Origin: Nitrospiraceae bacterium
GTDB taxonomy: Bacteria; Nitrospirota; Thermodesulfovibrionia; Thermodesulfovibrionales; Dissulfurispiraceae
Assembly: GCA_003170655.1 (NCBI GenBank)
Contig: PMYY01000140.1
Location: 1 to 36,039, forward strand
Length of the DNA stretch: 36,039 nt
Reading direction: 5' to 3'
Shown here: positions 25,035 through 33,632 of the stretch, in pieces
How positions within the stretch are numbered: the stretch's first letter is position 1
Layout of the letters: each line of letters starts with the position of its first letter
The notes under the pieces: model-generated
What the model was told of the DNA's origin: nothing
Database searches by the model: none
Seen by the model: the letters and a program-made list of their open reading frames with translations, nothing else
Translations under genes and position numbers: made by a program

Positions 25035-26255
25035 TCAATTATGTTTATTGAGCCCGAACTCTTCGTGCAGGACCCGTACCGCGAGTTCCGTATACTTGGC
25101 TTCTATAAGACACGAAACCTTTATCTCAGAAGTGCTAATCGCCATGATATTTACCCCATGTTTCGAGAGGGTGCCGAACATCTGAGCCGCCACGCCCGAA
25201 TGCGTCCTCATGCCGACGCCCACTATAGAGATCTTGGCAAGGTCGTCCCTGACGTCAACACCTTTCGCTCCGAGATCGTCGGCAAGCCTCTGTGCAAGTT
25301 CTAATGCCCTCCTGCTGTCGGTCTTGGGAACTGTAAAGGATATGTCTGCCGAAAGCCCGTCTGCGCTAACATTCTGGACTATAACATCAACTACAATATT
25401 AGCCTCGGCGATCGTATTAAAAAGCCTGGCTGCGATACCCGGCTTGTCCGGAACATGCATGACGGTAAGCTTCGCCTGGTTTTTATCGTAAGCAACTCCA
25501 GCGACCACAACCTTTTCCATATCCTGATCCTCCTTGGTAACAAGCGTACCCGGATTATTATTGAAACTGGAACGGACTACCACTGGGACGTTATAGTTCA
25601 TCGCAAACTCCACGGACCGGGTCTGAAGGACCTTTGCTCCCAAGCTTGCCAGTTCGAGCATCTCTTCGTACGAAATTTTTTCCAGCTTCCTGGCCTCCGG
25701 CACAATATTTGGGTCGGTCGTATACACGCCGTCCACGTCAGTGTATATTTCACATAGATCTGCGTTCAGTGCCGCAGCAACAGCAACAGCCGAAAGATCG
25801 GAGCCTCCCCTGCCGAGTGTCGTTATTTCATCGTCTTCAGTTACACCCTGGAACCCTGCTATGACTACCGCATATCCGTTATCAAGTGCCTTATTAACTT
25901 TATCCGCATCGATTCTCTCGATCTTTGCCTTGGTATAGACAGCGTCTGTAATAATACCGGCCTGCCGGCCTGTGAAGGCAATGGCCTTCTGCCCCAACTC
26001 CGAAATTGCCATGGAAGTAAGGGCGGTCGTAATTCTCTCTCCCGACGACAGGAGAAGGTCCATCTCCCTCTCAGTCGGATTAGAAGAAACCTGGCCGGCG
26101 TACCTGATAAGTTTATCAGTCTCGCCCGACATGGCAGAAACTATAACCACAACCTTATGGCCTTGACGCACAGTAGCGACCACCCTCGTTGCAACGGCCT
26201 TGATACGGTCTGGGTTGCCTACCGATGTGCCTCCGTATTTTTGCACGATAAGCAT
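25035..26255 (-). CDS. lysC: aspartate kinase
   Basis: The enzyme phosphorylates aspartate, the first step to lysine, threonine and methionine. The 406-residue product has the amino-acid kinase domain (about 1-240, starting VQKYGGTSVGN) and two C-terminal ACT domains (about 265-335 and 345-400) that bind feedback inhibitors; the segments VPDKPGIAARLFNTIAEANI and VGMRTHSGVAAQMFGTLSKH are characteristic. The start codon follows the apgM stop directly (TAAATG), with GGAGGCAG as ribosome-binding site inside apgM, so the two are coupled. With cimA downstream, the cluster points to branched-chain and threonine-family amino acids. Confidence 0.97.
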   Translation of the reverse strand: MLIVQKYGGTSVGNPDRIKAVATRVVATVRQGHKVVVIVSAMSGETDKLIRYAGQVSSNPTEREMDLLLSSGERITTALTSMAISELGQKAIAFTGRQAGIITDAVYTKAKIERIDADKVNKALDNGYAVVIAGFQGVTEDDEITTLGRGGSDLSAVAVAAALNADLCEIYTDVDGVYTTDPNIVPEARKLEKISYEEMLELASLGAKVLQTRSVEFAMNYNVPVVVRSSFNNNPGTLVTKEDQDMEKVVVAGVAYDKNQAKLTVMHVPDKPGIAARLFNTIAEANIVVDVIVQNVSADGLSADISFTVPKTDSRRALELAQRLADDLGAKGVDVRDDLAKISIVGVGMRTHSGVAAQMFGTLSKHGVNIMAISTSEIKVSCLIEAKYTELAVRVLHEEFGLNKHN

Positions 26256-27476
26256 TTATTCAACTGCCTCCTTGATGAAGTAATCCATCAGAGTATGTCC
26301 CTTATCCACAATCATGATGCCATTGCGGGTTGCAATGGATTCGTCGTAAGTTGCTCCGGCATTTGCGTGTTCTACGCGGCTGTCATAGATTATGAAGGGC
26401 ACAGGTTCGCTAGTATGCGTCCTCTCCTTTACCGGCGTGGCATGGTCGGGCATTACGAGCAGCCTGACTTCGCCGAACCGCTCTTTAACCTTCTCAAGAA
26501 CAGGGCCTATTACGAGAGCATCGAGATCTTCCACAGCCTTGATCTTGTATTCAAGGTTTCCTGCGTGCCCCGCCTCGTCCGGGGCCTCTAGATGGATATA
26601 TACGAAATCGGCGTCGTTAAGAGCATTCACCGCATAATCAGCCTTACCCGCATAATTCGTGTCAATCCATCCTGTAGCGCCGGGGACGTTAATTATCCTG
26701 AGGCCCGCACAAACACCCAGCCCTTTTGTAAGGTCAACGGCGGATATCAGTGAGCCGGTGATTCCGTATTTGTCGCGATATGTCGGGAGTGAAGGCTTCT
26801 TTCCCTGGCCCCAAAGCCATATGCTGCTGGCAGGCCTCTTTCCGGCGGACCGCCTTTTTTCATTGACGGGATGACTCGCGAGAATCTTTACTGACCGCAC
26901 CATAAGTTCATTCAGTAACTTGCTTCCGTCTCCCGAAGGAAGATAATCCGCAATCGGCCTGTCGAGGATATCATGGGGAGGTGTGCAATGGGTCTTCACA
27001 CTGCCGTTGTTCCATACCATAAGATGCCGGTAGCTCACCCCCGGATAAAACGCAACATGATCACTCTTCAATTCGGCGCTTATCGCCGAGATCAGCTCGC
27101 GGCCTTCCTCGCTCGTAATGTGGCCGCTGCTGTGGTCTTTCATTATAGTTGGCGAACCAGAGCCACCGCCCTCGAGTGTAACGAGGTTGCAGCGAAAGGC
27201 CACATCGTCTTCGCCGAGTTCTATCCCCATGCTCGCAGCCTCGAGCGGGGCTCGTCCCGTATAATATGCGGCCGGATCGTAACCCATTATGCTCAGGTTT
27301 GCCACGTCCGAGCCGGGAGTCATTCCCGCCGGTATAGTCCTGACCATACCGACAGTGCCTTTAACCGCAAGCCGGTCCAAGTTAGGCGTCACCGCCTTCT
27401 GGAGGACCGTTAAACCGCCTATTTCATCGATAGGCCTGTCGGCCATACCGTCACCAATGATGACAACATATTTCAT
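26256..27476 (-). CDS. apgM: ApgM-type phosphoglycerate mutase-like protein
   Basis: The 406-residue product belongs to the alkaline-phosphatase superfamily, archaeal-type cofactor-independent phosphoglycerate mutase group (COG3635). The metal site begins with IGDGMADRP, the catalytic serine lies in TPGSDVANLSIMGYDP, and later metal ligands are in APDEAGHAGNLEYK and MPDHATPVKERTHTSEP. It is translationally coupled to lysC, and comparative genomics has proposed relatives in this context as functional analogues of homoserine kinase. Both glycolytic mutase and a threonine-pathway role are possible; the context favours the second slightly. No thrB or thrC is in the window. Confidence 0.85.
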   Translation of the reverse strand: MKYVVIIGDGMADRPIDEIGGLTVLQKAVTPNLDRLAVKGTVGMVRTIPAGMTPGSDVANLSIMGYDPAAYYTGRAPLEAASMGIELGEDDVAFRCNLVTLEGGGSGSPTIMKDHSSGHITSEEGRELISAISAELKSDHVAFYPGVSYRHLMVWNNGSVKTHCTPPHDILDRPIADYLPSGDGSKLLNELMVRSVKILASHPVNEKRRSAGKRPASSIWLWGQGKKPSLPTYRDKYGITGSLISAVDLTKGLGVCAGLRIINVPGATGWIDTNYAGKADYAVNALNDADFVYIHLEAPDEAGHAGNLEYKIKAVEDLDALVIGPVLEKVKERFGEVRLLVMPDHATPVKERTHTSEPVPFIIYDSRVEHANAGATYDESIATRNGIMIVDKGHTLMDYFIKEAVE

Positions 27477-27539
27477 GTGATCTTTTCCATTACCTTTCCG
27501 ACTATCGTCAAATTCGGATTTATCAACGCCGCAATTCTG

Positions 27540-27776
27540 CTACTCTACTGCGTCCGTTTCGATAAACTCAACTTCGACACCCTGGCTTCTCAGCGCTTTC
27601 AGGCCTTTCTCCAGGTCCTCCTGCTCACCTTCGAGTTCCAGAACCATTTCGCCTACCGTGTCGGTAACTCGCGCCCTTCTGATATTGGGCATAACGTTAT
27701 AATTCCTCGCCATTGTGAAGATTATCGGTTCTCTGACAAGATGCTGGGGGAAGATCAGTTTAACCCTTTTTTTCAT
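27540..27776 (-). CDS. NIL-domain (ferredoxin-like) protein
   Basis: The 78-residue product consists of one NIL domain, an ACT-like alpha/beta fold also found at the end of methionine ABC-transporter ATPases and in some ferredoxins. The family pattern FPQHLVREPIIFTMARNYNV and VTDTVGEMVLELEG is clear. The frame is open from 27806, but the ATG at 27776 has AAGGAGGG just upstream. It is the first gene of the run that includes apgM and lysC (63-base gap to apgM). Since NIL and ACT domains often sense amino acids such as methionine, a regulatory role in the aspartate pathway is possible but unproven. Confidence 0.85.
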   Translation of the reverse strand: MKKRVKLIFPQHLVREPIIFTMARNYNVMPNIRRARVTDTVGEMVLELEGEQEDLEKGLKALRSQGVEVEFIETDAVE

Positions 27777-27889
27777 AATCCCTCCTTTTTCCAGACCGTT
27801 AACCATTCATACTTCTAGCGCCCTATCGTCTCCAATACGAAAGAACTGTTCAATGTCCTCGTAACAAGATCTCTAGCGAAAAAAAGCAG

Positions 27890-27918
27890 ATTATATTCTA
27901 ACCCAAAGCCTACATAAA
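27890..27918 (-). promoter_or_regulatory. candidate promoter of the NIL-apgM-lysC run
   Basis: A perfect TATAAT (27890-27895, minus strand) is preceded at 17 bases by TTTATG (27913-27918), a three-of-six match to TTGACA. Transcription would start near 27883, about 105 bases before the NIL gene. The -10 box is strong and the -35 weak. Confidence 0.4.
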
Positions 27919-27956
27919 ATCAAAGCCCGCAACCGGATATAAGTGATTATATTTGT

Positions 27957-28010
27957 GATGTTTTTGAAGCTGATCAGCTACATCGAATAGTACCGGCAAG
28001 GAAAAACATC
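27957..28010 (-). repeat. inverted repeat enclosing a 12-base palindrome, after the dikinase-like gene
   Basis: GATGTTTTT (27957-27965) is matched by its reverse complement AAAAACATC (28002-28010). Between them lies the perfect palindrome AGCTGATCAGCT (27968-27979). The element lies in the 264-base gap between the NIL gene and the stop of the dikinase-like gene at 28041, where the signalling operon should end. It may be a structured 3' end or a protein-binding site; it is not a standard terminator because no T run follows the second arm. Confidence 0.5.
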
Positions 28011-28040
28011 GAGGATGAAAATAATTGTGGAAATTCGCTC

Positions 28041-30647
28041 CTATCCCTTTCCGCCACCTTCCATCAGCTCGTAGTTACCCTCTTTGAACCTCTGTGCATA
28101 ATATGCAATGGCCGTATCGTCACGCAACAGGGCATCTAGCTTTCTCACGAAGGCGATGAGTCTTCCGAGCTGGTCGAGGACCTCTTCCATCCGGACCCTG
28201 CCGACATTGGCAAGCCGGGCTATGAGTAGGTCCCCGGTCGTCCAGATAGTAAACCCATGCTCCTTCAATATTGATGCTATGAATTGTACCCGTCTGGAGC
28301 GTTGCACCAGATCGGTAGCACCTCCGGAAAAACGGAAATAGACATGATTATTCCTGGGGTTCTCGCTGCAGTAACAATCCACTATATTGAAGTGATACCC
28401 GAACTTGAGACTGAGGTTGACGTACTCCCTAGAAGCAACTGCAACATTCTGGATGGGGGAGCTCATGCTCACCGAGTGGATGTCGGGCATTCTAGTCATG
28501 CTCATGAAAAAATCTTTCATCCGCAGTGGGACCGCCTCGTTGTGCCAGGCTCCCGGGTAAATCATTCCTCCGAGAATCGCCTTGAGCGGTATAGACGCTA
28601 TTTCGACAGCCGTTGCGGTCTTCTTTGCATCATTTTTCGTGTTAGACCTCACCTTCTCAAGTCCACCTCCCATATCTATAAGTACGATGCTCGCAGGGAT
28701 AGGCAGATCCAGTGCCACAGCAGTATACCCCCTGAGACTCGCCTTCTGATGCCGGGCGCAATCCACGAGTTCCATAATCGATTTCTCGTGTATGAATCTA
28801 AGGATGTCGTGCATGGTCTTGCACTCTTCGGGTTGAAATTTATCGTGAAGCGGTTCAATCAGGTTGAGCGGGGAAATATGTCTCAGCACATATCTTTTCC
28901 TCAGGTATTCGTGACCCTCCGTAACGCTCGCTGCGTTTTCATCACTGCAGCCTTGCAAGTCGTCAATCAGCCCCTCGTATACCGTACTTCCTTCATCGTT
29001 GATGCTAACTGTGATTCCCATCCCGTTCCGTAGAATCTGGGTAGCATCGTCCGTGTTTACAATTGTCGGAATCCTGAACTCTCTCGAAAGCGAAGCCATA
29101 TGGCTGGTTGGGGTTCCGATATCCGTGATAATCGCGGATACATCATTCATGAGTCGCACAAAGACAGAGAAGTCGCGCTTTGAAACAAGGATAGCGCCTT
29201 TCGGTACATCTTTTATATCTTCCGGCGTCTTTACAATGAAGACCGTACCGCTTCCGATGCCCTTCTGGACCGCAATGCCTTTATTTCTGATCAACACCGG
29301 TTTCGATACAAGGGATTTGAGGACCGAGGCGCACTTGTGGCGCTCGTCCTCTCCCAGTCTCAGCTCCCTCGACTGCAGGATGAATATGCGTCCATTCCTG
29401 TCAATTGCCCATTCGATGTCCTGGGGGGTTCTGAAATGCTTTTCGAGCGACTGAGCCATCATGGTCAGTTCCACTATGGCATCCGGATCAAGAACCTGTC
29501 TTCCTCTCAAATCACTGGGTGTGTGAATGGAGTCAACTCCCCCATCGGGGAGTACTACCGTCATAGTCTCCTTCTTGCCACACCGGGTACCGAGAATTTG
29601 CGGCACCTGTCCCTTTTTGACCCTGTAAATATCAGCCTCCACGAGTCCATCGACAACGGTCTTTCCGAGGCCCCAATTCGCACTGATCAACGTGTTCTCT
29701 TTCTTTCCGCTCGGATCGACAGAATACACTACTCCGCTGGAGACGGCATCGACCATGGCCACGCATCCGACTGCCATTTTCATTTTCCCCGCGTCGTATC
29801 GGAAGCGTCTCTGGTAAGCAATTGAATGAAGCGAGAAGAGGCTGGCGACCACCTTTTTATAAGCCTCTTTGATCGCTCTGCTTTCCAGTGGCACATTGAG
29901 CACCGTATCAAATTGACCGGCGAATGAAAGTCTTCCATCCTCCTCTTCCGCGCTGCTTCTGACGGCGACTGAGCATAACGCCCCGCATTTCGTCCTCATC
30001 TTTTTGATGGCCTTGTCGAAAACCTCATCCAGGGATGGGGGAATCTTGCTGCCGATGATCGCATTGCGAAGCACAGCGAAATCGTTCTCCGAAACGCTGT
30101 CGGTCTTCATCAGTGCCCCGGCCCTCTCTCTGAGTCCGTTGAACGCGATGAATTCATCGAATGCAAGCGTAGTTATGAAGAAGCTTTCCGGGACATCGAG
30201 CTTGAGGATGTTGGCGACTTCTGCGAGTCCTGCATTCTTGCCGCCCACCTCATAGTACATATCCCATAAAGTATCTTCCCGAAAAACTATCACTTCGCCG
30301 GAAGTGGAGGCCGAATTGGACAGCATGTCGCTGATCCTGTTGTCGATCCGGATGAACGCATCCATAAGATTGGGATACTTGCTGCGGGTGAAGGAGTCGA
30401 AGCTCTTTATTGAATCCCAGACAGCGGTGGATAGCTCGGCGTATGCATTCTCGATATAGTTGGTGTCGAACAGGTATTCACCGCTGAGTTTCTCACCCAT
30501 GTCCGCAATCATCTCCACTGCCTTATTGTGGCTTGCAAGCACTTCCCTGAATTTATTGAACAGGTCCCTGAAAGGCGGTGAAGGGGAAACAGCCCTCTTC
30601 ATCTTCTTTTGCAGGGAGCGTAAAACTCCTTCTAAACTCTTGCCCAT
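28041..30647 (-). CDS. dikinase-like phosphohistidine protein lacking the PEP/pyruvate barrel
   Basis: The 868-residue product is related to PEP synthase and pyruvate phosphate dikinase. After an N-terminal helical extension (about 1-120) comes the ATP-grasp domain (about 130-430): GGKNAGL (Lys137), VAVRSSAEEEDGRLSFAGQ, SGVVYSVDPSG and DIEWAIDRNGRIFILQSRE. A swivelling phosphohistidine domain follows (about 455-560) with TDIGTPTSHMASLSRE, where His516 is the expected phosphate carrier. The last 300 residues do not show the C-terminal TIM barrel of PEP synthase and I do not recognise them. The order ATP-His-unknown also differs from rifampicin phosphotransferase (ATP-rifampicin-His). It starts five bases after the response regulator gene and so probably phosphorylates an unknown acceptor in that pathway. 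Confidence 0.8.
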   Translation of the reverse strand: MGKSLEGVLRSLQKKMKRAVSPSPPFRDLFNKFREVLASHNKAVEMIADMGEKLSGEYLFDTNYIENAYAELSTAVWDSIKSFDSFTRSKYPNLMDAFIRIDNRISDMLSNSASTSGEVIVFREDTLWDMYYEVGGKNAGLAEVANILKLDVPESFFITTLAFDEFIAFNGLRERAGALMKTDSVSENDFAVLRNAIIGSKIPPSLDEVFDKAIKKMRTKCGALCSVAVRSSAEEEDGRLSFAGQFDTVLNVPLESRAIKEAYKKVVASLFSLHSIAYQRRFRYDAGKMKMAVGCVAMVDAVSSGVVYSVDPSGKKENTLISANWGLGKTVVDGLVEADIYRVKKGQVPQILGTRCGKKETMTVVLPDGGVDSIHTPSDLRGRQVLDPDAIVELTMMAQSLEKHFRTPQDIEWAIDRNGRIFILQSRELRLGEDERHKCASVLKSLVSKPVLIRNKGIAVQKGIGSGTVFIVKTPEDIKDVPKGAILVSKRDFSVFVRLMNDVSAIITDIGTPTSHMASLSREFRIPTIVNTDDATQILRNGMGITVSINDEGSTVYEGLIDDLQGCSDENAASVTEGHEYLRKRYVLRHISPLNLIEPLHDKFQPEECKTMHDILRFIHEKSIMELVDCARHQKASLRGYTAVALDLPIPASIVLIDMGGGLEKVRSNTKNDAKKTATAVEIASIPLKAILGGMIYPGAWHNEAVPLRMKDFFMSMTRMPDIHSVSMSSPIQNVAVASREYVNLSLKFGYHFNIVDCYCSENPRNNHVYFRFSGGATDLVQRSRRVQFIASILKEHGFTIWTTGDLLIARLANVGRVRMEEVLDQLGRLIAFVRKLDALLRDDTAIAYYAQRFKEGNYELMEGGGKG

Positions 30648-30652
30648 ATCTG

Positions 30653-31015
30653 CTATTTCTCCAGCGCCCGTTCTATGGATGCTTTAAGTTCCTTGATCTT
30701 GACAGGCTTTGGGAAAAAGTCGAAGACATCTCCTCGGAGTGCTTCTATGGCGGTATCCAGATTGGCAAAAGCCGTAATCATGATGACCTTGGTCTTTGGG
30801 TATTGTTCCTTTACCGTCCTGAGGACCTCCATGCCATCGATGCCTTTCATCTTGAAGTCGGTAACGACCACGTCGAATGTTTCTTCTTTGAGCCTTGCCA
30901 GTGCCGACTCTCCGCTCAGGAAGGTCTCCACAACATACCCATCATGTTCCAGAGCCATCTTTGCCATATCGACCACGATCTTTTCGTCATCGACAACCAT
31001 GATTTTATTGCTCAT
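30653..31015 (-). CDS. single-domain response regulator (receiver only)
   Basis: The 120-residue product is one CheY-like receiver domain with no output domain. The acidic pocket is VVDDE (Asp9, Asp10), the phosphorylated residue is Asp53 in VTDFKMKGIDG, and the conserved Thr81 (ITAFA) and Lys103 (PKPVK) are present. It overlaps the histidine kinase gene by 11 bases and has a strong AAGGAGG ribosome-binding site within it, so the kinase is its likely partner. Without an output domain it must act by binding another protein, plausibly the dikinase-like protein encoded five bases later or the membrane proteins A and B. Confidence 0.95.
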   Translation of the reverse strand: MSNKIMVVDDEKIVVDMAKMALEHDGYVVETFLSGESALARLKEETFDVVVTDFKMKGIDGMEVLRTVKEQYPKTKVIMITAFANLDTAIEALRGDVFDFFPKPVKIKELKASIERALEK

Positions 31016-32417
31016 CTTTAACCTCCTTTGTTCTTCCGTATGCAGGCAACTCTATAGTGAAGGTCGTGCCGACTCCGACAGTGCTTTCAACCCAGATATT
31101 TCCCTTATGATTTTTTATTATTCCGTAACTTACCGACAATCCAAGCCCGGTGCCGCTGCTCTTCGTGCTGAAAAACGGGTCGAAAATATTCGGCAGATAT
31201 TCAGGAGGAATTCCTTGGCCCGTATCCTTCACATAAATATACACCTTGTCTTCGTCACCTTTCTTTGTCTCAATGGAAAGCTTGCCGCCAGGTGTCATCG
31301 CCTGCGATGCATTTACTATTAAGTTCACCATGACCTGTTCAATCTGGTGCTCGTCGACGCGAACGCGGGGAAGGTTTCGTTCGAACTTCAGGATCAGCTC
31401 GATATTCGACAACTCCAACGTATTCTCCATGAGTTGCATAGATTTTCGTACTATGTCGTTTATGTTCGCCTCCCTTAATTTGGCCTCCCTGGCTTTGGAA
31501 AAGTCCAAAAGGTTCCTTACTACCTCTTCCATCCTTTTGGTTTCTTCGGCGACTCTGTTCAATAGTGCCAGCCTCTTTTCTTTGCTCATGTAATCGTATA
31601 ATTCAAGCGAATTCTGGGTGATCATCGAAATATTGTTAAGCGGATTGATCAGCTCGTGCGCCACTCCGGCTGTCAGGACGCCGAGGGAGGCAAGTTTTTT
31701 TGCCTGGATAATCTCTTCGCCCCTGTCCTCCAGTTCTTCCGACATGCGGTTTATAGCGAGGATTACAGACCCTAACTCATCCTTCGATGTCACATCTTCT
31801 ATCTTCCTGAAATTCCCTTCCGCTATGGACAATGCAAGTCCCTCGATCTCCCTGAGCGAAACCACGATCTTTTTAGAGACAATTCTCCCCAGCACCACGG
31901 CCAGGAACAGTATGCACAGGAATGAGATAAAAAGAACACTCTTTGCATTTGAGATGATGTCGTTGACTTTCTGCCTCTCAAGCTGCGTCTTGTTCCTGAA
32001 GAAATCCCTCAATTTTCCGCCTACGGTCCTCAGTTCCGTTTCCAGGCGGGGGTCCTTGCCTCCGGACTTATCAATCTCATCTATGACTTTGGAATATTCA
32101 TCAAGATATGACCTGAGCAATTGGAGGTTGTTCTCTCCGATGACACGGCTTATGTCGTCCTTAGTAGCTTCGATGGCCTTCATGGAATCGTTTATGTTCT
32201 CATGGATATTGGCGATCCATTTCTCGTCCCTGTAGAGGAGATAGTTTTTTTCGGAAATCCGCATTTCGAGAAAGGATGCATTAAGGTCATCAGATATCTC
32301 AACAAACCTTAGCTTTGCAAGGACCTGGTTCATGTTCTGCAGAGCGAAGATGCCGATCAGTACAATAAACGCTACGTTGAAAAAATATGAATATAGGATT
32401 TTATGTTCGATCTTCAT
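31005..32417 (-). CDS. membrane sensor histidine kinase
   Basis: The 470-residue product has a membrane helix (about 8-27), an extracytoplasmic helical sensor region (about 28-160, rich in charged residues, resembling four-helix bundle sensors), a second membrane helix (about 161-180), a HAMP linker (about 178-232), and a kinase core: H-box GVAHELINPLNNISM (His254), N-box VNLIVNASQAM, G1 DTGQGIP, F-box FDPFFSTK and G2 GTGLGLSVSYG. All catalytic elements are intact. It begins nine bases after membrane protein B and overlaps the receiver gene. Confidence 0.96.
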   Translation of the reverse strand: MKIEHKILYSYFFNVAFIVLIGIFALQNMNQVLAKLRFVEISDDLNASFLEMRISEKNYLLYRDEKWIANIHENINDSMKAIEATKDDISRVIGENNLQLLRSYLDEYSKVIDEIDKSGGKDPRLETELRTVGGKLRDFFRNKTQLERQKVNDIISNAKSVLFISFLCILFLAVVLGRIVSKKIVVSLREIEGLALSIAEGNFRKIEDVTSKDELGSVILAINRMSEELEDRGEEIIQAKKLASLGVLTAGVAHELINPLNNISMITQNSLELYDYMSKEKRLALLNRVAEETKRMEEVVRNLLDFSKAREAKLREANINDIVRKSMQLMENTLELSNIELILKFERNLPRVRVDEHQIEQVMVNLIVNASQAMTPGGKLSIETKKGDEDKVYIYVKDTGQGIPPEYLPNIFDPFFSTKSSGTGLGLSVSYGIIKNHKGNIWVESTVGVGTTFTIELPAYGRTKEVKDEQ

Positions 32418-32426
32418 TCAGTGTTC

Positions 32427-33632
32427 TTACTCCGGAACTGGGCATCTCGGCATCTCGGATTGCTCCTTTCTTACCGGCAAGTACCACAATGCGCCGTCCA
32501 CTATCATCAAGACTCCAGCCGCTATAAGCATTATATCGATTACGGCCAAAAAGCTGAATGCGAAATATTTCATAAGAACAAGCCCCAGGCTCGAAAAAGA
32601 CACTCCCGTCCGGATGAAGGCAAGGCCGGTTCTTGCCCTGGCATATATTGTTCTGTAACAGGCAGCAACCGTCCGCTGCGCTGCCAGGACACTCTTTTCG
32701 CGTGTAAGCTGGGTGCGCATCTTGCTCGCCGGTTTCGGATAAAGTATTGTGCAATGATTAGCAAGAAAATCTCCCAGGCGCGCCAGCATAGTCCCTTTCG
32801 TAGGGGTATTCACCCCGGTATCTTCTATGAAATGATAATTTTCAAGGAAATAAATGGTTGCAGCTGTTTCCTGTACCAATGACTGATTACCCGGCGGTTT
32901 CATCCTCATTTTCCTGACCTTCAAATAACCCACCAAGCCGAACACCGCCATAACAAGGCCGATCCCTACAGTTAACCAATAAACGGATAGGAACGTTCCA
33001 GGCTTACGAAAATGTATGAGCACATCCGACAAGGCAATCACTGCAAGGCCCCATCTAAGCACAGTCAGGCTTGTCCTGCCTTTTGCAAGATCGGTCCTGT
33101 AACAGGCAAGCTTCGTTCTCCACTGGGCCATGGTGTTTCGCCACAGAGCGAGACCGGTCCGTTCTGTCCCGGCGAGACGTCCGGGGTTGGCATGCAGAAA
33201 GTCTTTTATGAACCATCGAATGTCCTCCCGAAGTGCAAACCAGACCTCGTATTCTTCCGAGCTGAAATATTTTCTCGCTTCACTCAGGACCAGAGGATTT
33301 TCAGGGTCGTTAGCCGCAATTATTATCTTGTTGCCTTCCTGAGCTATCGGGAACCAATGACTTATGGAAAGCCTGTCGCCATCCAGTCCCTTGAGAAGCT
33401 CAGGCGGTATGGGCATTCTTTCATCGTATTCCACATAAGGACATTGATAATAGTCGGCAAAGGCGTGTATGAGCGCATGGCGGGAAACCCCGTATTCTCT
33501 GATAAGGACGGTTTCGAGGTCGACCGCCCTCGCCTCGGCAGAGTTTATAGCATAAGTTAGCCTATTCGGTGTCAGGACCGAATAATCCAACAGGATGAGA
33601 AATTTCTCCTCAGTCTTATCAGAAGTCTTCAT
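32427..33632 (-). CDS. membrane protein B: MshEN-like domain plus two Arg-heptad DUF202-like modules
   Basis: Residue numbers use the ATG at 33632 (401 residues); a TTG six bases upstream is an alternative. Residues about 10-148 resemble the MshEN/type II secretion ATPase N-terminal domain (AFADYYQCPYVEYDE). Two modules follow. Module 1 has Arg158, 165, 172, 179, 186 and 193 at exact seven-residue spacing, then two membrane helices (about 196-209, 215-236). Module 2 has Arg306, Lys313, Arg320, 327, 334 and 341, then helices at about 345-360 and 364-386. The repeat pattern is R-T-x-L-A-x-x, a multiplied form of the DUF202 motif RTxLAxxRT. No ATPase domain follows the MshEN part. The gene overlaps the end of protein A and precedes the histidine kinase by nine bases. 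The function is unknown. Confidence 0.85.
   Translation of the reverse strand: MKTSDKTEEKFLILLDYSVLTPNRLTYAINSAEARAVDLETVLIREYGVSRHALIHAFADYYQCPYVEYDERMPIPPELLKGLDGDRLSISHWFPIAQEGNKIIIAANDPENPLVLSEARKYFSSEEYEVWFALREDIRWFIKDFLHANPGRLAGTERTGLALWRNTMAQWRTKLACYRTDLAKGRTSLTVLRWGLAVIALSDVLIHFRKPGTFLSVYWLTVGIGLVMAVFGLVGYLKVRKMRMKPPGNQSLVQETAATIYFLENYHFIEDTGVNTPTKGTMLARLGDFLANHCTILYPKPASKMRTQLTREKSVLAAQRTVAACYRTIYARARTGLAFIRTGVSFSSLGLVLMKYFAFSFLAVIDIMLIAAGVLMIVDGALWYLPVRKEQSEMPRCPVPE

Noticed and set aside
28041..30647. Ordinary PEP synthase or pyruvate phosphate dikinase
   Set aside because: The C-terminal PEP/pyruvate TIM-barrel motifs are missing and the extra N- and C-terminal regions do not fit the family plan.
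28041..30647. Rifampicin phosphotransferase
   Set aside because: In that enzyme the substrate domain lies between the ATP-grasp and histidine domains; here the histidine domain follows the ATP-grasp domain directly.
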